The position numbers and the translations under genes are program-made. This document shows positions 9,198-18,754 of a stretch of 64,000 nt of DNA, one piece after another. A model generated the notes under the pieces. The model was not told the DNA's origin. It saw only the letters and a program-made list of their open reading frames with translations, and ran no database searches. The stretch spans positions 1-64,000 of the forward strand of contig JARHYC010000021.1 in assembly GCA_029264955.1 (NCBI GenBank), read 5' to 3'. Numbering within the stretch: the stretch's first letter is position 1; each line of letters begins with the position of its first letter. Source of the DNA: Faecalibacterium sp. (GTDB taxonomy: Bacteria > Bacillota > Clostridia > Oscillospirales > Ruminococcaceae).

Positions 9198-9443
9198 ATG
9201 GATATTCCTCGTCAAACACTCGCCGGGCTGATTTTAGGCGGCGTAGGGTTGTTGTTTGTATTTCTGGGCGGCGCACCAATCAGTGTGGCTCTGAGTGCCG
9301 TGGGTGTCATCCTGACCTTTCAGGGCTGGCAGTCCGGCGGCGGAAAGCTATGGTGTATGCTCAGCTTTGGTCTGAACGGCGTTTGTCTTGTACTGGGCTT
9401 GCTGTTCAGCCTGATTGGCGGATTGTTCCACTGGATTTTCTAA
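9198..9443 (+). CDS. Small hydrophobic membrane protein
   Basis: ATG with agaaagga RBS; MDIPRQTLAGLILGGVGLLFVFLGG..., followed by a terminator. Confidence 0.65.
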   Translation: MDIPRQTLAGLILGGVGLLFVFLGGAPISVALSAVGVILTFQGWQSGGGKLWCMLSFGLNGVCLVLGLLFSLIGGLFHWIF

Positions 9444-9449
9444 ACAAAA

Positions 9450-9487
9450 AAGCACCGCGGAAGCATTAGCTCTCGCGGTGCTTTTCA
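9450..9487. terminator. Bidirectional intrinsic terminator
   Basis: aaAGCACCGCGgaagcattagctctCGCGGTGCTtttc. Confidence 0.8.
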
Positions 9488-9504
9488 TTTTTGGATATGT
9501 GCCG

Positions 9505-10194
9505 TTAACTTTCCACCATTTTTACTTCCACAGTGTAAAACTCTGTCTGTCTTTCTCTGCGGCCAAATCGCGTCCAGCGAGTGACGTACCACATCAAAAC
9601 CGCCAGTGCAAGCCCCATCACCACATCAATGATGGAATGCTGGTCCAGCAGCACCGTAGAGCAGCAAATCGCCACTGCCAGCGTACCATTCAAAATACGC
9701 CCTGTTATGCCCAGTTTACTCCACAAGGTGCAGAGCAGCACGACCGTAACAAACACATGGAGTGAAGGACATACATTGGTGGGGGTATCCATTTGATAAA
9801 TCATCCGCACCAGTTCATTACATAACCCGGTATCCGGCACAGAACCGCGCAAATTCAGCCCGGTAGGCCATACCGTATACAGAATCAAGGTCACAACAAT
9901 ACCGCCCACCATAGCAGAGAACCCCCGCCAGAAGCGTGTGCGATCGGTATACATCAGGTAAAAAAGTACCGCCGGCACCCAGGCGAACCAAGCAACATAG
10001 GGAATAACCGCACTGCTGACAAAGGGTATGTACGCATCCAAAGCACACTCCACCAGATGAATCTGACGGGGTATCCGCTCCAGCAGATTAAAGCATACCA
10101 GATAGACCATACCAAACAGAATCATAACAAGCACCGGATGTCGATACAACCGGCGGCGCACTTTCGCAAACATTGTTTGTTTCATTGCTCTCAC
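9505..10194 (-). CDS. PAP2 superfamily membrane phosphatase-like protein
   Basis: Polytopic; DTPTNVCPSLHVFVTVV...DQHSIIDVVMG matches the PAP2-type PSLH/H..D arrangement. Actual start may be MKQTMFAK. Confidence 0.8.
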   Translation of the reverse strand: MRAMKQTMFAKVRRRLYRHPVLVMILFGMVYLVCFNLLERIPRQIHLVECALDAYIPFVSSAVIPYVAWFAWVPAVLFYLMYTDRTRFWRGFSAMVGGIVVTLILYTVWPTGLNLRGSVPDTGLCNELVRMIYQMDTPTNVCPSLHVFVTVVLLCTLWSKLGITGRILNGTLAVAICCSTVLLDQHSIIDVVMGLALAVLMWYVTRWTRFGRRERQTEFYTVEVKMVES

Positions 10195-10272
10195 CTCGTT
10201 TTTGCGTTATACTATTTCTGATACCAAACGGTATCCTTACGATCAAAATAACGAACCCCGGAGGGATTTACT

Positions 10273-11190
10273 ATGGAATGGACCGATATCCGCATCACCG
10301 TACCCAAGCCTCAGGCCGAAGAAGCCGAAGCCATCGCAACTGTGCTGGCAGATGCCGGTATTTATATTGAAGATTACAGCGATATTGAAACGCAGGTGGA
10401 AGAAATCGCTCATGTAGACCTAATCGAGCAGGAACTCCTGGACAAGCCTCGTGACCAGGTCATTATTCATATGTATCTGGAGCCGGGCGCTTCCCCTGCA
10501 GAAATGCTGGCAATGCTGCACGCCCGTATGGAGGCTGCTAACATTTCCTGCACCATCGACACCGCAGGCGTCGAACAGGAAGACTGGCAGAACGGCTGGA
10601 AGAAGTACTACCACCCGCTGGAAATCGGCAACCGCCTTGCCATTGTACCCAGCTGGGAAGACGAAGAAACCGACCGTGTCAAACTGATTCTTGACCCGGG
10701 CCTGGCTTTCGGTACTGGCAGCCACGAGACCACCTCTCTGTGCTTGGAAGTGTTGGATTCCGTCGTCAAGGGCGGCGAGCGTGTGCTGGATATCGGTACT
10801 GGCAGCGGCATTCTGGCAATCGCAGCTTTGAAGCTGGGTGCAGCCTCCGCTGATGGCGTGGATATTGACCCGGTCGCTGTCCGCACTGCCGGCGAAAATG
10901 CCGCGCGCAACGGCGTTACCAATCAGCTGAAAGTTTTGGTCGGCGACCTGAGCGATCAGGCAAGCGGCAAATACCAAATCATTACTGCCAATATCGTCGC
11001 CAATGCGATTTTGAGCCTGGCTCCGGCTGTGCCTGCTTTGCTGGCAGAAAACGGTGTATTCATTGCCAGCGGTATCATTGACACCCGCAAGGACGAAGTC
11101 ATTGCCGGTTTGCAGGCTGCCGGTCTGGACGTGACCGCTGTACACGAAAAGCGCGGCTGGGAATGCATTGTCTGCCGTGCCGCTCAGTAA
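10273..11190 (+). CDS. prmA: Ribosomal protein L11 methyltransferase
   Basis: WKKYYHPLEIGNRLAIVPSW, DPGLAFGTGSHETTSLCLE, VLDIGTGSGILAIAALKLGA. Confidence 0.95.
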   Translation: MEWTDIRITVPKPQAEEAEAIATVLADAGIYIEDYSDIETQVEEIAHVDLIEQELLDKPRDQVIIHMYLEPGASPAEMLAMLHARMEAANISCTIDTAGVEQEDWQNGWKKYYHPLEIGNRLAIVPSWEDEETDRVKLILDPGLAFGTGSHETTSLCLEVLDSVVKGGERVLDIGTGSGILAIAALKLGAASADGVDIDPVAVRTAGENAARNGVTNQLKVLVGDLSDQASGKYQIITANIVANAILSLAPAVPALLAENGVFIASGIIDTRKDEVIAGLQAAGLDVTAVHEKRGWECIVCRAAQ

Positions 11191-11202
11191 AGGAGATCCG
11201 TT

Positions 11203-11955
11203 ATGCCTCACCGCTATTTTACAGATCAAATCAGCGAGAACTCTGCACAGCTGACTGGTGCGGATGCGCACCATCTGGCACGCGTCATGCGCGCCAAACT
11301 GGGCGAAAGCGTTGTGCTTTGCGATGGCCACGGCATGGAATATAACGGTATCATCACCGGGATTTCTTCAGATGCAGTAGATTTTTCCATTTCGGATGCC
11401 CGCCCCACCGCTGCAGAACCCGGTGTAGATGTAACGCTGTTCATGGGTTATGCCAAGCAGGACAAGCTGGAGGAGGAAATCCGCCACGGTACCGAGCTGG
11501 GTATTTCCCACTTTGTGCCTTTTTTCAGTCGTTATTGTGTGGTCACACCCAAAAAGGAAGAGCAGAAGCATGTACGCTATGCCCGCATTGCCTTTGAAGC
11601 AGCAAAGCAATCCGGTCGTGGTATCCTTCCGGATGTTGCCATGCCCATGGCAAACTTTGGTGAAGTCTGCCGCAGCTTTGCCGATTACGACCTGGTTTTA
11701 TTCTTCTACGAGTGCGGCGGCGAACCTTTGACCCAGCTACTGGCACCCTATGCAAATGCAAAACCCGGTATGGAGCATAAGCCTCGTATCGCTCTGGTCA
11801 CCGGAGCCGAAGGCGGCTTTTCGGAAAAGGAGGCCGCAGATGCTGTATCAGCCGGCGCAAAACAGGTTGGGCTTGGTCCCCGTATTTTGCGCTGCGAAAC
11901 TGCACCGCTGGCTGCTGCCGCTGCGGTTATGACGCTGACCGGAAATCTGGAATAA
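11203..11955 (+). CDS. rsmE: 16S rRNA m3U1498 methyltransferase
   Basis: HHLARVMRAKLGE, KQDKLEEEIRHGTELGI, IALVTGAEGGFSEKEA; follows prmA as in many Firmicutes. Confidence 0.93.
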   Translation: MPHRYFTDQISENSAQLTGADAHHLARVMRAKLGESVVLCDGHGMEYNGIITGISSDAVDFSISDARPTAAEPGVDVTLFMGYAKQDKLEEEIRHGTELGISHFVPFFSRYCVVTPKKEEQKHVRYARIAFEAAKQSGRGILPDVAMPMANFGEVCRSFADYDLVLFFYECGGEPLTQLLAPYANAKPGMEHKPRIALVTGAEGGFSEKEAADAVSAGAKQVGLGPRILRCETAPLAAAAAVMTLTGNLE

Positions 11956-12033
11956 TCCCCATAGCACCGTTTCAGTATAGCAGACTATTTCGGAACAAGT
12001 AAGAGTTTTCCCCTTTAAGATTTTCTTAAATTG

Positions 12034-12079
12034 AAAAGCACCTGTCTCCTGTGTAATGCGTGGGACAGGTGCTTTTTTA
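12034..12079 (+). terminator. Intrinsic terminator after rsmE
   Basis: aaAAGCACCTGTCtcctgtgtaatgcgtgGGACAGGTGCTTtttt. Confidence 0.85.
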
Positions 12080-13354
12080 CAGCTCTGTGGATTTGTTTTC
12101 CGGTAGCTGGAAGGGGCTTTCTGCCGAAATCGCCTTGCGGTTCTCCTTCTCATCATTCGCAAACAATTCCCACCAAGGGTCCGGGTCGCTTGCTTCATCC
12201 AGAACATCCCACTGATCCGGCGCAAACTGGGGTGCCCACGCGCGATAGGCAACCGCGGCCACCAACTCCTGCGGATCGGTAATACCACGCAGAATATCCA
12301 ATCCATCTGGTCCGTCCGGGTCGAACAAGCCGTCCAGACGGCGGAACTTTTCCGGATCGTATGCTTTCAAAAATGCCTGTGCCAGTTCTTCCACGGTATA
12401 AATTGGAGTAGGGTCTACTTGTGCCGCCTTGGCGGCACATTCCAAAAATGCCAACGGTTTATCTTCCGCACGGAACAAGGTCAAAGCCGCTTTCCCCGTC
12501 AATTCCAGCGCAAGGGTTTCATCTGCCAAACGGCGCATACAGGCATTGAACGGCTTCCTCAGCGCGGCAAGCTGCGCTCTGGCATGTTCAGGACGAATAG
12601 CGTATGCAGTACCACGCAGTTTGCCAAATGCACGGAACGTGTCATTATAGCCCAACTCCATATTGCGCTGTGCCTGCTGTCGGTTCACGGCAAACAAATC
12701 GCCCAGCTCCCAGTAGCAATGCACTGCAACAGTAGGCAGCCCGGTCAAATTAGGCTTGGTAATACCAATACCGTTGATGTCCACTGTGACCAACTCGGTT
12801 GCACCCATTCGCTTTGCCAGATTAAAGGGCATATTGTCCCGATAACCACCGTCAATGAACTTTTTGCCGTCAATGGTACGGGGGCGCAACGCCGGGAAAC
12901 AGGCTGCCGATGCCAGCAGATACTCTGACAGCCGACCTTCCGGAATTTCATCCAGCGCCATCTCACAGGCTTTCAACTTTTTCTGCTCTACGGTGACCAG
13001 ACCGAATTTCACCCTGCCGTGACGCAGTTTGTTTTCATTCACAAAGCGCATCACTATTTTTTCCAGCGGCGCTACATCCATACCGCCGCTTCGGATTGCA
13101 TCCTTTACAAAGGCGGAAATTTCCGGCAGTGTGTTGTCCGCCGGCAGCGAAAGAATGTCTTCCTCATGCAGCGTCAGCCACATGGCACGGGCTGTTTCAT
13201 AATCTCCTTGCGCCAGAAGCGCACCATTCAGGCTACCGATACTGGTACCTGTAATGATTTCCGGTACCCAGTTCAGCTCGGCCAGCGCTTTCCACACGCC
13301 GATCTGATAACTGCCCTTTGCTCCGCCACCTGCTAAAACCAATCCTTTTGCCAC
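12077..13354 (-). CDS. Patatin-like phospholipase family protein
   Basis: LVLAGGGAKGSYQIGVW, GTSIGSLNGAL, DGGYRDNMPF. Likely GTG start at 13354 behind AAGGAGGG. Confidence 0.9.
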   Translation of the reverse strand: MAKGLVLAGGGAKGSYQIGVWKALAELNWVPEIITGTSIGSLNGALLAQGDYETARAMWLTLHEEDILSLPADNTLPEISAFVKDAIRSGGMDVAPLEKIVMRFVNENKLRHGRVKFGLVTVEQKKLKACEMALDEIPEGRLSEYLLASAACFPALRPRTIDGKKFIDGGYRDNMPFNLAKRMGATELVTVDINGIGITKPNLTGLPTVAVHCYWELGDLFAVNRQQAQRNMELGYNDTFRAFGKLRGTAYAIRPEHARAQLAALRKPFNACMRRLADETLALELTGKAALTLFRAEDKPLAFLECAAKAAQVDPTPIYTVEELAQAFLKAYDPEKFRRLDGLFDPDGPDGLDILRGITDPQELVAAVAYRAWAPQFAPDQWDVLDEASDPDPWWELFANDEKENRKAISAESPFQLPENKSTEL

Positions 13355-13481
13355 GTTTCTACCCTCCTTACGATGTACTTTTACATCTCCTTCTTTTGCC
13401 AAGTATATCATGCTAGTTCAGCGCTTTCCAGCGAACCTTGCCGCCCAAACTGTAAAAACTTTATGAAACCTTTCCCAATAA

Positions 13482-13523
13482 ACAAAATCGGGAGCGCATA
13501 AAGCACGCTCCCGATTTTGTTTA
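13482..13523. terminator. Bidirectional terminator
   Basis: aaACAAAATCGGGAGCGcataaagCACGCTCCCGATTTTGTtt. Confidence 0.8.
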
Positions 13524-14252
13524 TTCAAACGATACGTCGTTTTCCTTAGATTCTTTTGCAAATAGCTGCAGGAATATCTCCCGCGCTTCGGCAACACGCC
13601 CGCGAGGGACCGGAACCTGTGCGCCGCTCTCCATAATAAATTCACTGTCTGTCAGCTGGTTCACCGCATCCAGATTGATCACATAACTGCGGTGCGGCTG
13701 GTAAAACCGCCCTTTTGCCATCAAATCCGTCAACGCTTCTTTCAGCGGAACCCGCAGCGTGATACTGCGCACAAGACTGCCATCCCGCAAATGAAAATGC
13801 AGAATGTGGTCGGTACATTCCACATACTCCACATCTCGATGCGCTACACGCACCAACCCCTCACGCGTGGAAACCACAAAATATGGTCCCCGCCGGGTGA
13901 GCAAAAGCTGGTCCAGCATAGCAAACAACTGATTTCGGGATACCGGTGGAATAAAATACTGGGTTGCAAATACCCCAAAGGCATCCATCGCATACTCCGG
14001 ACCTGCCGCCAGGAAAACAATCGCTCCGGCACCGCCTACGCTGCGGATTGCCTGTGCAGTATCTAAACCATTGGGTCGGGGACCTTCCACAGACAAAAAG
14101 ACCAAGTCACTTTTGACCAGACTGTCCAGCTTTTTTTCCGTCACAGAATGGATCTGCAATTCTTCTGACCTGCGGGTAAAATAGTCTTGGCATAACGTCT
14201 GGATGGCGCGCCGCTGTGCGGCACTGGGCAGACATAAGGTGATGCGAAACAC
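13521..14252 (-). CDS. LytTR-type DNA-binding regulator with degenerate receiver-like N-terminus
   Basis: C-terminal LytTR domain (YVECTDHILHFHLRDGSLVRSITLRVPLKEAL...GRFYQPHRSYVINLDAV); N-terminus resembles REC but lacks the acidic residues. Confidence 0.88.
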   Translation of the reverse strand: MFRITLCLPSAAQRRAIQTLCQDYFTRRSEELQIHSVTEKKLDSLVKSDLVFLSVEGPRPNGLDTAQAIRSVGGAGAIVFLAAGPEYAMDAFGVFATQYFIPPVSRNQLFAMLDQLLLTRRGPYFVVSTREGLVRVAHRDVEYVECTDHILHFHLRDGSLVRSITLRVPLKEALTDLMAKGRFYQPHRSYVINLDAVNQLTDSEFIMESGAQVPVPRGRVAEAREIFLQLFAKESKENDVSFE

Positions 14253-14277
14253 GAGCGGTAGTCTCCTTCCTGTCTAT

Positions 14278-16167
14278 TTAGCGCAATTTCTTTTCCAAAT
14301 CTTTGGTATACAAAGCGCGGGTTGCGTTCAGCACAGCAAGCACCATAATGCCCACATCAGCAAAAATGGCCACCCACATATTGGCATAACCCAATGCAAT
14401 CAGTACTAGGCAGAGCACCTTCACCAACAGCGAAAGAACAATATTCTGGTATACGATTCGAGTTGTGCGGCGAGAAATCGCCATTGCCAGGCTGAGCTTT
14501 GCCGGGTCATCGTCCATCAAAACGATGTCGGCAGCTTCAATGGCTGCATCGCTGCCCAGCGCACCCATAGCAACACCAATATCTGCCCGGCTCAAAACAG
14601 GCGCATCGTTGACACCGTCACCCACGAAGACCAGATTTTCATCCTTGCGCTTTTCCGCCAGTAATGCCTCCACACGGTCGACCTTATCCCCTGGCATCAG
14701 CTGGGCACAAACCTCGTCCAGACCCAAATGATTTGCCACTTCTTTTGCCGCAGCTTCGCTGTCGCCGGTCAGCATAACCGTTTTATGCACACCGGCCTTT
14801 TTCAGGCTGCGAATTGCCTGTTCCGCATGCGGCTTGATCATATCCTTGATAGAGATACAACCCGCGTATACACCATCTATTGCCACATATACCACTGTAC
14901 CAATCGGCTGTCTGCTTTCCGGCAGTTGGATGTTTTCGCTTGCCATCAGACGAGCATTTCCCACCGCAACGGATTTTCCATCCACCAGTGCAGTAACACC
15001 GTGGCCACCCTGCTCTTTTACTTCTGCCACACGGGACAGATCCAGCTTTGCCGGGCAGGCTGCACACAAACTGCGGCTGATGGGGTGGTTCGAATACTGT
15101 TCCGCCAAGGCTGCTGTTTCCAGCAGATTTGCTTCGGTAAAGCCCTCTGCCGGATGGACCTGCGACACCGAGAACTTACCTTCAGTCAGCGTACCGGTCT
15201 TATCAAAGACTACTACGCCAGCATGTGCCAAGGCCTCCAGATAATTGGAACCTTTGATCAGGATCCCTCGCGCACTTGCGCCGCCGATACCGCCAAAAAA
15301 GCTCAAAGGAATCGAAATCACCAGCGCACAGGGACAGCTGACAACCAAGAAGGACAGCGCACGGTATACCCAGCTGCCAACGGCAGGATCTCTGCCCATA
15401 ATCGCCAATACCAGCGGGGGTACAATCGCCAAGGCCAACGCAGAATAGCACACAATCGGCGTATACACGCGGGCAAAGCGCGTAATAAAGTTTTCACTGC
15501 GCGCCTTCTTCATGCTGGAATTTTCCACCAGATCCAAAATCTTTGCAACGGTGGATTCCCCAAACTCTTTCGTTGTGCGCACTTCCAGCACACCCGTCAG
15601 GTTAACGCAGCCACTGATCACATCATCCCCGATATGCACATCCTTGGGCAGACTTTCACCCGTCAATGCAGCGGTATTCAGGGTAGATTCACCCGTCAAA
15701 ACCACACCGTCAATAGGTACACGCTCACCGGGCTGCACCAAAATTACGCTGCCGACCGGAACATCATCCGGGTCGGTTTCTTCCCAGGAGCCATCCTCCT
15801 GACGCATCCGGGCACTGTCCGGGCGAATATCCATCAAATCGGAAATGCTCTTGCGGCTCTTACCCACCGCGTAGCTTTCAAATAGCTCACCAATTTGATA
15901 GAACAGCATAACAGCCACAGCTTCGGTATATTCGCCCAGCAGCCATGCGCCAACCGTAGCGACTGCCATCAGAAAACATTCGTCAAACGGCTGACGGTTT
16001 CGTACGCCTTTCCATGCTTTTTTCAAAGTTCCCCAGCCGACCGCCAGATACGGCAGCAGGTATGCCGCCATCCTCATTTCTTCCGGCAGTGGCAGCAGCG
16101 TAATCATCAGAATCAGTGCCACAGCGGTCAAAATGTTACGCAGGGAACGCTTTTGTTTTTTCGTCAT
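14278..16167 (-). CDS. Heavy-metal translocating P1B-type ATPase (Zn/Cd/Pb class)
   Basis: SCPCALVISIPLSFFGG, FDKTGTLTEG, MLTGDSEAAAKEVA, VGDGVNDAPVLSRADIGVAMG; no N-terminal HMA domain. Confidence 0.95.
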   Translation of the reverse strand: MTKKQKRSLRNILTAVALILMITLLPLPEEMRMAAYLLPYLAVGWGTLKKAWKGVRNRQPFDECFLMAVATVGAWLLGEYTEAVAVMLFYQIGELFESYAVGKSRKSISDLMDIRPDSARMRQEDGSWEETDPDDVPVGSVILVQPGERVPIDGVVLTGESTLNTAALTGESLPKDVHIGDDVISGCVNLTGVLEVRTTKEFGESTVAKILDLVENSSMKKARSENFITRFARVYTPIVCYSALALAIVPPLVLAIMGRDPAVGSWVYRALSFLVVSCPCALVISIPLSFFGGIGGASARGILIKGSNYLEALAHAGVVVFDKTGTLTEGKFSVSQVHPAEGFTEANLLETAALAEQYSNHPISRSLCAACPAKLDLSRVAEVKEQGGHGVTALVDGKSVAVGNARLMASENIQLPESRQPIGTVVYVAIDGVYAGCISIKDMIKPHAEQAIRSLKKAGVHKTVMLTGDSEAAAKEVANHLGLDEVCAQLMPGDKVDRVEALLAEKRKDENLVFVGDGVNDAPVLSRADIGVAMGALGSDAAIEAADIVLMDDDPAKLSLAMAISRRTTRIVYQNIVLSLLVKVLCLVLIALGYANMWVAIFADVGIMVLAVLNATRALYTKDLEKKLR

Positions 16168-16200
16168 AACGCGCCTCCTTTTGATTCTGCCTTGTTTTTC

Positions 16201-16422
16201 TTAGATGTCATAGATTTCGAAGTCATCCTCGACCTTTTTGCAGGCTTTCAACACCTCCTGCATTACAGCGTGCGGCTCTGCACCTTCTGCAAAGGTGACC
16301 TGTATCTTCTGGGTCATATAACTGACGGTTGCCTTTTCTACACCTGAAATCTGGCTAGCCACCTGTTCCATCTTTGCTGCACAGTTTGCACAGTCTACTT
16401 CGATCTTGTAAGTCTTTTTCAT
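16201..16422 (-). CDS. Stand-alone HMA heavy-metal-binding protein
   Basis: MKKTYKIEVDCANCAAKMEQVASQISGVEKATVSYMTQKIQV (CxxC HMA fold); RBS AAGGAG. Confidence 0.88.
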   Translation of the reverse strand: MKKTYKIEVDCANCAAKMEQVASQISGVEKATVSYMTQKIQVTFAEGAEPHAVMQEVLKACKKVEDDFEIYDI

Positions 16423-16435
16423 CGTAAAATCTCCT

Positions 16436-16789
16436 TTATCCGTTTGTATGGGGAATATTTTCTTCAACGTGTTCCATGCCAAGAGCTAAAATCGAACGCA
16501 CATGGTCATCATCTAAGGTGTAGAACACCGATTTGCCCGCACGGCGGGAACGCACCAAACGCGCATTCTTTAATACACGCAGCTGATGGCTGACCGCACT
16601 CTGCGTCATGCCCAGCGCCTCGGCAAGCTGCTGTACACACAGCTCACCGCCGGACATCCGATACAAAAGACGCAGCCGCGTTTCATCGCCGAAAATGTGG
16701 AACGCATCCGCCAGCGCGCGTAGGGCTTCGTCTCCGGGCATCGCCGGATTTTTTTCTTTGTGCATTACGGACATCCTTCCTTTTTTCAT
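16436..16789 (-). CDS. ArsR/SmtB-family metalloregulator
   Basis: ALADAFHIFGDETRLRLLYRMSGGELCVQQLAEALGMTQSAVSHQLRVLKNARLVRSRRAGKSVFYTLDDDHV. Start probably MSVMHKEK or MHKEK. Confidence 0.92.
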   Translation of the reverse strand: MKKGRMSVMHKEKNPAMPGDEALRALADAFHIFGDETRLRLLYRMSGGELCVQQLAEALGMTQSAVSHQLRVLKNARLVRSRRAGKSVFYTLDDDHVRSILALGMEHVEENIPHTNG

Positions 16790-16812
16790 TTGAACATTTG
16801 TTCATACGTTCA
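16788..16812. promoter_or_regulatory. Candidate ArsR/SmtB operator
   Basis: TGAACA-tt-TGTTCA inverted repeat at 16791-16804, immediately upstream of the arsR-like gene, with the flanking partial repeat 'acgttcat'. Confidence 0.65.
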
Positions 16813-17027
16813 TTATATGCCGGTGCTTTTTCTCTGTCAACGGATTTCAAAAATTGCCACCAGCTTGCATTTCCATTCATCCAGGAAAATCCCCTGTGTA
16901 CAAAGGTTTCATGTCGTAAAATGCTTGTTTCTGCGGGTGAAATAGCGTATACTAGAAGAAGTCCTGTGTTGCAGTATATTTGCTGGGGCCGTGCCCCATA
17001 ACAGGAACGAACGGGAGGTTATGTTCC

Positions 17028-17762
17028 ATGCTGGAATTACAACATGTTGGTTTTGTTGCGGAGGATCAGAAGGAAATCCTGCACGACGTTAACTTAAAAA
17101 TTGATGACCGTTTTGTGGCTGTTACCGGCCCGAACGGCGGCGGTAAATCCACACTTGCCAAATTGATTATGGGCATCGAAAAGCCTACCTCTGGCCGTAT
17201 CCTGCTGGACGGTGAGGATATTACCAATCTTTCTATCACCGAACGTGCAAATAAGGGCATCACCTATGCTTTTCAGCAGCCCGTCCGCTTTAAGGGTCTG
17301 CGCGTAAAGGATCTGCTTAAGCTGGCCGGTGGCAAGACCACCACCATGGCAGAAGCCTGCAATATGCTGAGCGAAGTAGGCCTGTGCGCACGCGACTATA
17401 TCGACCGCGAGCTGAATGACACCCTATCCGGCGGTGAATTGAAGCGTATTGAAATCGCTATGGCTCTGGCACGCGGCACCAAGCTGACCGTGTTTGATGA
17501 GCCGGAAGCCGGCATTGACCTGTGGAGCTTCCAGAACCTGATTCGCGTATTCGAAAAGATGCACGAGCAGACCCAGGGCACAATTTTGATTATCAGCCAT
17601 CAGGAGCGCATCCTGAACATTGCCGACAAGATCATTTACGTTAAGGCAGGCAATGTGGATAAGTATGGTCCTCGCGAGGAAATCCTTCCCGGTCTGCTGG
17701 GTAATGGTCGCCCCTGTAAGGGCATGGAGCGCAGCATGGACTGCGCAAAGGAGGTGCATTGA
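17028..17762 (+). CDS. SufC-like (SmsC-type) ABC ATPase
   Basis: LKIDDRFVAVTGPNGGGKSTLAKLIMG, LSGGELKRIEIAMALARG, VFDEPEAGIDLWSF; ATG at 17028 behind gggagg. Confidence 0.9.
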   Translation: MLELQHVGFVAEDQKEILHDVNLKIDDRFVAVTGPNGGGKSTLAKLIMGIEKPTSGRILLDGEDITNLSITERANKGITYAFQQPVRFKGLRVKDLLKLAGGKTTTMAEACNMLSEVGLCARDYIDRELNDTLSGGELKRIEIAMALARGTKLTVFDEPEAGIDLWSFQNLIRVFEKMHEQTQGTILIISHQERILNIADKIIYVKAGNVDKYGPREEILPGLLGNGRPCKGMERSMDCAKEVH

Positions 17763-17763
17763 T

Positions 17764-18690
17764 ATGGTAGATCTGTTCAAGACTGACCTGCTGCATCAGG
17801 TTGCTGATTTAGACGCACTGCCGGTAGGTGCTTACAGCATCCGTGCCAACGGCCAGAGCGCCAAGCTGAACTCCACTGCACACATCCAGATTACCCCCAA
17901 AACCGACAAGCCCGGCATCGACATCCATGTTGCACCCGGCACCAAAAACGAAAGTATGCACATTCCGGTCATTATCAGCGAAACCGGTATCAAGGACTGT
18001 GTCTATAATGATTTCTTTATCGGCCCTGACTGCGACATTACCATCATCGCAGGCTGCGGTATCCACAACTGCGGCAATCAAGACAGCGCACACGACGGCA
18101 TCCATGCTTTCTTCATCGGTGAAAACAGCAAGGTTCGCTATGTAGAAAAGCACTACGGCGAGCGTGATGCAGACGTATCGGGCAAGCAGCTGATGAACCC
18201 CACTACCATCATCAATCTGGGCAAGAACGCTTCCATGGATATGGAAACCACCCAAATTTCCGGTATTGATGATACCACTCGCCGCACCTCCGCAGTGTTG
18301 GCAGAGGGGGCTGCGCTGGTTGTACATGAGAAAATCATGACCACCGGTGATCAGCGTGCCATCACAGATTTCGTGGCAGATTTGAACGGTGCAAACAGCA
18401 GCTGCAACATTGTCAGCCGCAGTGTCGCCAAGGATCACAGCCATCAGGACTTTATCAGCCGCCTGAACGGCAACGCGCCTTGCGCAGGCCACACCGAATG
18501 TGACGCCATTATTATGGACAAGGCAAGCGTTCTGGCAAGCCCCCAGCTAACTGCAAACAATGTGGATGCAAGCCTGATCCACGAAGCCGCCATCGGCAAA
18601 ATTGCAGGCGAGCAGCTCATCAAGCTGATGAGCCTGGGTCTGACCGAGCAGGAAGCAGAAGAGCAGATCGTCAACGGTTTCCTGAAATAA
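17764..18690 (+). CDS. SufB/SufD-like (SmsB-type) Fe-S scaffold protein
   Basis: SufBD core: TTQISGIDDTTRRTSAVLAEGAALVVHEKI, GHTECDAIIMDKASVLASPQL, SLIHEAAIGKIAGEQLIKLMSLGLTEQEAEEQIVNGFL; 309 aa. Confidence 0.9.
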   Translation: MVDLFKTDLLHQVADLDALPVGAYSIRANGQSAKLNSTAHIQITPKTDKPGIDIHVAPGTKNESMHIPVIISETGIKDCVYNDFFIGPDCDITIIAGCGIHNCGNQDSAHDGIHAFFIGENSKVRYVEKHYGERDADVSGKQLMNPTTIINLGKNASMDMETTQISGIDDTTRRTSAVLAEGAALVVHEKIMTTGDQRAITDFVADLNGANSSCNIVSRSVAKDHSHQDFISRLNGNAPCAGHTECDAIIMDKASVLASPQLTANNVDASLIHEAAIGKIAGEQLIKLMSLGLTEQEAEEQIVNGFLK

Positions 18691-18705
18691 GCAAACTAGT
18701 ATATA

Positions 18706-18748
18706 TAAAAATCCGCAGACCGTATCAAACGGACTGCGGATTTTTTAT
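18706..18748. terminator. Intrinsic terminator
   Basis: aaaaATCCGCAGaccgtatcaaacggaCTGCGGATtttttatt. Confidence 0.8.
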
Positions 18749-18754
18749 TTCAAA

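Noticed and set aside
14728-15885. 385-aa plus-strand ORF opposite the P-type ATPase
   Set aside because: Antisense to a certain CDS, His/Gln/Arg-rich random composition.
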